A stretch of 9,607 nucleotides of DNA from CAZWBR01 sp964404205 (lineage in GTDB: Bacteria > Bacteroidota > Bacteroidia > Bacteroidales > Prolixibacteraceae): positions 1-9,607 of the forward strand of contig CAYOJD010000111.1 of the NCBI GenBank assembly GCA_964404205.1, written 5' to 3'. Shown here piece by piece: positions 6,375 to 9,607 of this stretch. The translations under genes were made by a program, and so were the position numbers. How positions within the stretch are numbered: position 1 is the stretch's first letter; each line of letters begins with the position of its first letter. The notes below the pieces were generated by a model. The model had not been told where the DNA came from and did no database searches. It saw only the letters and a list, made by a program, of their open reading frames with translations.

Positions 6375-7199
6375 TTATATTTGATTTGAATATTTTTCGA
6401 ATGCTGTTATCTCTTCGGCTTTGTAGCCGCCCAACCGCATCATCATCTCATCGAAATCGATTTGATGGGCATCAAATTCGGGCCCGTCAACACAGGTGAA
6501 TTTGGTTTTGCCGCCTACCGTTACGCGGCAAGCGCCGCACATTCCGGTTCCATCGACCATTATTGAGTTGAGACTTGCTTGTGTGGGAATTTTATATTTT
6601 TTAGTGAGCAGCGACGCAAACTTCATCATCACGGCCGGGCCGATAACAATACATTCGTCGATTTGCTCGCGCTGTATAACCTCTTCCATACCGGTGGTTA
6701 CCAGTCCTTTTCTGCCATATGAACCATCGTCAGTCATCACAATTACCTCGTCAGACCATTGTTTGATTTGTTCTTCGAGAATGATTAAATCTTTGCTCCG
6801 CGCAGCAATAACCGATACGACCCGGTTGCCGGCCTGCTTAAATGCCTGCACAATAGGCAGCAGGGGGGCAACGCCAACTCCGCCGCCCGCAGCCAGAATG
6901 GTACCTTTGTTTTCGATATGGGTAGGTTGACCTAGCGGCCCAACCAAATCGGTTATCGATTCGCCAGGATTCATCGCTGCCAGTTTGGCGGAACTTACGC
7001 CAACGGTCTGGGCAACCAGCGTGATGGTTCCTTTGGCGGAATCAGCATCGGCTATGGTAAGCGGGAAACGCTCCCCTTTTTCTCCAATACGAAGAATCAC
7101 AAAGTTGCCGGCTCTTCTCGATTTGGCAATCTTGGGGTTTTCGACTACCAGTTTCACCACCTTTTCAGAGAAAAACTCTTTTTCAATAATCTTGTTCAT
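6375..7199 (-). CDS. nfnA: NfnA-type small subunit, FAD/NAD and [2Fe-2S] protein (PyrK family)
   Basis: A 274-residue protein of the ferredoxin-reductase/PyrK family and the expected partner of NfnB. The N-terminal FAD-binding barrel has ERFPLTIAD at 43-51. The NAD-binding domain has AAGGGVGVAPLLP at 103-115. The C-terminal iron-sulfur segment reads D216-x4-C221-x2-C224-x11-C236, then VDGPEFD. In PyrK four Cys hold the [2Fe-2S] cluster; here the first is replaced by Asp216, the ligand type described for Nfn. This supports NfnA rather than a pyrimidine-synthesis PyrK. Databases often label such proteins sulfide/dihydroorotate dehydrogenase-like FAD/NAD-binding protein. It is the first gene of a four-gene minus-strand operon. 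A perfect -7 box lies just upstream (7228-7235), giving a short leader of about 20 bases. Confidence 0.92.
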   Translation of the reverse strand: MNKIIEKEFFSEKVVKLVVENPKIAKSRRAGNFVILRIGEKGERFPLTIADADSAKGTITLVAQTVGVSSAKLAAMNPGESITDLVGPLGQPTHIENKGTILAAGGGVGVAPLLPIVQAFKQAGNRVVSVIAARSKDLIILEEQIKQWSDEVIVMTDDGSYGRKGLVTTGMEEVIQREQIDECIVIGPAVMMKFASLLTKKYKIPTQASLNSIMVDGTGMCGACRVTVGGKTKFTCVDGPEFDAHQIDFDEMMMRLGGYKAEEITAFEKYSNQI

Positions 7200-7227
7200 A
7201 CAATAATCGCTGGATCAAAAAATCTTC

Positions 7228-7235
7228 CAAATGTA
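7228..7235 (-). promoter_or_regulatory. -7 promoter box of the nfnA operon
   Basis: On the minus strand this reads TACATTTG, a perfect match to TAnnTTTG, 29 bases upstream of the nfnA start codon. No clear TTTG -33 element is found at the usual 19-23 base distance, so the promoter may be weak or activator dependent. The box match alone could be chance, but the position is right. Confidence 0.45.
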
Positions 7236-7406
7236 AGCAAATGATTGGTTCCGGCTGATGTTTTTCACGACTTTGTCCCCTTTCGACAGCTTTGGCCGGA
7301 ATAAGCAATAAGCCGATAAAAGTACAAAAAATGCAAACCCGGCAACCGCCTCCTGCCAACTTTTAAATCCTTCGCTTTAACTAACGATATAACGGGCTTT
7401 CCTGTC

Positions 7407-7438
7407 AAAAAAAAACCGCTCCGGAGCCGGAGCGGTTT
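7407..7438 (-). terminator. Rho-independent terminator of pckG
   Basis: An 11-bp perfect GC-rich stem (7413-7423 with 7428-7438) around the loop GAGC. On the minus strand it is followed by nine T (7415 down to 7407). It lies 26 bases after the pckG stop and separates pckG from the nfnA operon. Confidence 0.94.
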
Positions 7439-7464
7439 CTATCTGTATAGCCTGAGCCAGTTGA

Positions 7465-9252
7465 TTATTTCAAACGGGCTTCGAGGTTGGTCAACTGAAC
7501 TTTAAGTGCTTCAGGAAGACGGCTGCCCATGTTGGCATAGTGTTCCTGGATAAGCGCTAATTCGTCATGCCACAACGCTTTGTCTATTTTAACCAGTTCT
7601 TCAACATCAGCTTTTGTTACATTCAAACCACTGATATCGATGGCGTCAACTTCAGGTACAAAACCGATTGGGGTTTCAACAGCTTTAGCTGTTCCATCGC
7701 AACGTTCAAAGATCCATTTCAGCACACGGATGTTATCGCCATAACCTGGCCACAGCCATTTGCCATTCTGGTCTTTACGGAACCAGTTAACGTTGAAAAT
7801 TTTGGGAAGGGCTGCTTTATCAGGAGCAGTTGCGCCAATTTTGATCCAGTGACCGAAGTAATCAGCCATGTTGTAGCCACAGAAAGGCAACATTGCGAAT
7901 GGGTCGCGACGTACACCTGCTTTCAAACCGATAGCTGCAGCGGTAACTTCTGAACCAACAACTGAACCCATGAAGGTTCCATGATCCCAGCTCATTGCTT
8001 CGTATACCAATGGAACGGTGCTTGGACGGCGTCCGCCGAAGAGGATAGCCGCAATCGGCACGCCCTTAGGATCTTCCCAAGCAGGGTCGATTGCCGGACA
8101 CTGGCTTGCAGGTGCAGTAAAACGGGCGTTCGGGTGAGCAGCAGGTTTACCTGAAGCTTTGTCGTACACCTCGTTAGTCCAGGTGATTGTACCTTCCGGA
8201 GCATCGTAACCAATACCTTCCCACCAGATATCGCCATCAGGAGTCAAACCGGTGTTGGTGAAAATGGTGTTTGATTTGGCCGAAAGCATCGCGTTCGGGT
8301 TGGTTTCCATTGAAGTAAACGGAGCTACACCAAAGAAACCAGCTTCTGGGTTGATGGCGTATAAACGGCCGTCTGCACCAAATTTCATCCAGGCGATATC
8401 GTCACCAATCGTTTCAACTTTCCATCCCGGAATAGTTGGGATAAGCATTGCGAGGTTGGTTTTACCACAAGCACTCGGGAATGCAGCAGCAATATATTTT
8501 TTAACCCCCTGTGGGTTGGTGATACCCATAATCAGCATGTGCTCGGCCAACCAGCCTTGTTCTTTAGCCATGCTTGAAGCAATACGGAGGGCGAAACATT
8601 TTTTGCCCAACAGCGCGTTGCCTCCGTAACCACTACCATAAGACCAGATTTCTTTGGTGGCGGGGTAGTGAGTAATATATTTCTGTTCGATAGGAGCGCA
8701 AGGCCATTTAACATCCTCTTGTCCGGGTTCCAGCGGAGCACCTACCGAGTGGATACATGGTACGAATTCGCCGTTGCCCAGAACATCGAGAACAGCTTTG
8801 CCCATGCGGGTCATGATTTTCATGTTGACTACCACATATGGTGAATCGCTCAATTCGATACCAATGTGGGCAATGTTTGAGCCGAGCGGACCCATGCTAA
8901 AAGGAATCACGTACATGGTACGGCCTTTCATACAACCTTTGTAAAGCTGTCTGAGGGTCTCTTTCATCTCTGACGGATCAGCCCAGTTGTTGGTCGGGCC
9001 GGCATCTTCTTTCTTCTCGGTGCAGATGTATGTCCGGTTTTCAACACGGGCAACATCGCTCGGGTCGGACTGGAAATAGTAGCTGCCCGGACGTTTTTTG
9101 TCGTTCAGTTTTACAGCCATGCCGCTGGCTACCATCTCTGAAAGAAGTCGCTGGTTCTCTTCTTCTGAACCGTCGCACCAGTAAACTTTCTCAGGCTGAC
9201 AAAGTTCAGCCCATTCGTTTACCCAGTTAATCAATTTTTGATTGTTTGTCAT
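7465..9252 (-). CDS. pckG: Phosphoenolpyruvate carboxykinase, GTP-type
   Basis: A cytosolic enzyme interconverting oxaloacetate plus GTP with PEP, CO2 and GDP, used in gluconeogenesis or, in fermentative Bacteroidota, possibly in CO2-fixing PEP carboxylation. About 595 residues, normal for the GTP family (ATP-type enzymes are shorter and unlike it). Numbering below counts from the upstream GTG. Family marks include the P-loop AAFPSACGKTNLAML (258-272) with the GTP-family hyper-reactive Cys264, the kinase-2 motif GDDIAWMKF (285-293) with likely metal-binding Asp287, PFSMGPLGS (119-127), FGGRRPSTVPLV (408-419) and WFRKDQNGKWLWPG (492-505). The frame can begin at GTG 9258 or ATG 9252, two codons apart; ATG is preferred as the commoner start, giving MTNNQKL. 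The upstream spacer from the aminotransferase is 59 bases and no consensus -7 box is seen there, so its promoter is unresolved. The terminator at 7407-7438 ends the transcript. Confidence 0.97.
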   Translation of the reverse strand: MTNNQKLINWVNEWAELCQPEKVYWCDGSEEENQRLLSEMVASGMAVKLNDKKRPGSYYFQSDPSDVARVENRTYICTEKKEDAGPTNNWADPSEMKETLRQLYKGCMKGRTMYVIPFSMGPLGSNIAHIGIELSDSPYVVVNMKIMTRMGKAVLDVLGNGEFVPCIHSVGAPLEPGQEDVKWPCAPIEQKYITHYPATKEIWSYGSGYGGNALLGKKCFALRIASSMAKEQGWLAEHMLIMGITNPQGVKKYIAAAFPSACGKTNLAMLIPTIPGWKVETIGDDIAWMKFGADGRLYAINPEAGFFGVAPFTSMETNPNAMLSAKSNTIFTNTGLTPDGDIWWEGIGYDAPEGTITWTNEVYDKASGKPAAHPNARFTAPASQCPAIDPAWEDPKGVPIAAILFGGRRPSTVPLVYEAMSWDHGTFMGSVVGSEVTAAAIGLKAGVRRDPFAMLPFCGYNMADYFGHWIKIGATAPDKAALPKIFNVNWFRKDQNGKWLWPGYGDNIRVLKWIFERCDGTAKAVETPIGFVPEVDAIDISGLNVTKADVEELVKIDKALWHDELALIQEHYANMGSRLPEALKVQLTNLEARLK

Positions 9253-9295
9253 TGACACTAGTTTTAAGGTAATGGATACTATTTACTATAAATAA

Positions 9296-9308
9296 TCAGT
9301 ATGACTGA
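9296..9308. promoter_or_regulatory. Small palindrome upstream of pckG
   Basis: TCAGT (9296-9300) and ACTGA (9304-9308) form a 5-bp inverted repeat around ATG. It overlaps a second inverted pair, AGTAT (9298-9302) and ATACT (9309-9313). It sits about 45-60 bases upstream of the pckG start, where a regulator could bind. The repeats are short and may be chance. Confidence 0.22.
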
Positions 9309-9311
9309 ATA

Positions 9312-9607
9312 CTAATTTTCATTTTTAAAATCTTGGCACGCCATATAAATATTCTCTACCAACTGCGGTATCTGAGACTTTGGCACTGCCGAAAAGGCCA
9401 GACGGATTACATTCCCAAGTACTATCACTCCGGTACTGTATTTTTCCAGCAATATTTTGCGAATATCTTCAGCAACCAACCCCTCTTTCAGGCTAATACA
9501 CATGAAATAGCCGGAGTTAAAAGGTAGCGCTTCGAAATATTTGCTGTACTTTTTATCGGCAAGGATGTTTCGGATGGTAGAATATCGTTCTTTAAGCACC
9601 TCGTATT
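9312..9607 (-). CDS. PLP-dependent aminotransferase (class I/II fold), C-terminal part only
   Basis: The last 98 or so codons of a gene that enters from the right edge; the frame stays open to 9607 and stops with TAG at 9312-9314. An internal GTG at 9599 is a Val codon, not the start. Recognisable C-terminal signatures are ALPFNSGYFMCISLKEGL, the LLEKYSTGVIVLG segment, then IRLAFSAVPKSQIPQLVENI. These fit the small C-terminal domain of fold-type I aminotransferases, closest in my recollection to the aspartate/MocR-like group. The PLP-binding Lys lies outside the window, so substrate cannot be judged. It runs in the same direction as pckG and no terminator is seen between the two, so read-through is possible. 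Confidence 0.8.
   Translation of the reverse strand, partial: YEVLKERYSTIRNILADKKYSKYFEALPFNSGYFMCISLKEGLVAEDIRKILLEKYSTGVIVLGNVIRLAFSAVPKSQIPQLVENIYMACQDFKNEN

Noticed and set aside
8252..8629. Plus-strand 125-codon frame inside pckG
   Set aside because: Fully antisense to the PEP carboxykinase P-loop region with no family resemblance.

Overview
The window looks like chromosomal core DNA of a Bacteroidota bacterium. The clearest sign is promoter style: a TTTG...TAnnTTTG promoter upstream of gap, with most genes lacking a Shine-Dalgarno sequence. The protein families agree: a LysM/periplasmic-binding-fold fusion, a relaxed lipobox on a tiny lipoprotein, and a GTP-type PEP carboxykinase. The redox genes suggest an anaerobic or facultative lineage (Marinilabiliales-like is a guess from protein style, not a proven placement). 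No mobile element, CRISPR array or phage gene was seen.

Layout. Positions 1-53 are the 3' part of a tRNA-Thr(GGT) cut by the window edge. A 44-codon Cys-rich lipoprotein gene (209-343) follows. Next comes gap (492-1499), with a good Bacteroidota promoter at 403-435, a hyphenated palindrome just upstream of it, and a strong terminator at 1521-1552. The gap between convergent genes (1500-1854) holds three exact 11-bp tandem repeats, each carrying TGTACA, and a second hairpin terminator. On the minus strand, a tightly packed four-gene operon runs from 7199 down to 1855: nfnA, nfnB, a dihydroorotate-dehydrogenase-like flavoprotein and a LysM plus PBP1-fold envelope protein, with gaps of 7, 8 and 14 bases. 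Upstream of it, also on the minus strand, lie pckG (7465-9252) with its own terminator, and the C-terminal end of a PLP-dependent aminotransferase running off the right edge.

How the genes fit together. gap and pckG are central carbon enzymes (glycolysis/gluconeogenesis and the PEP-oxaloacetate node). NfnAB would balance NADH, NADPH and ferredoxin pools. The PyrD-like protein in the same operon is notable: NfnA is homologous to PyrK, which partners PyrD in class 1B dihydroorotate dehydrogenase, and NfnB is homologous to PreT, the partner of PyrD-like PreA. The operon thus combines the partners of two known flavoenzyme complexes with a PyrD-like protein that has lost the usual catalytic motif. 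This is the most interesting feature of the window; its function is not known to me.
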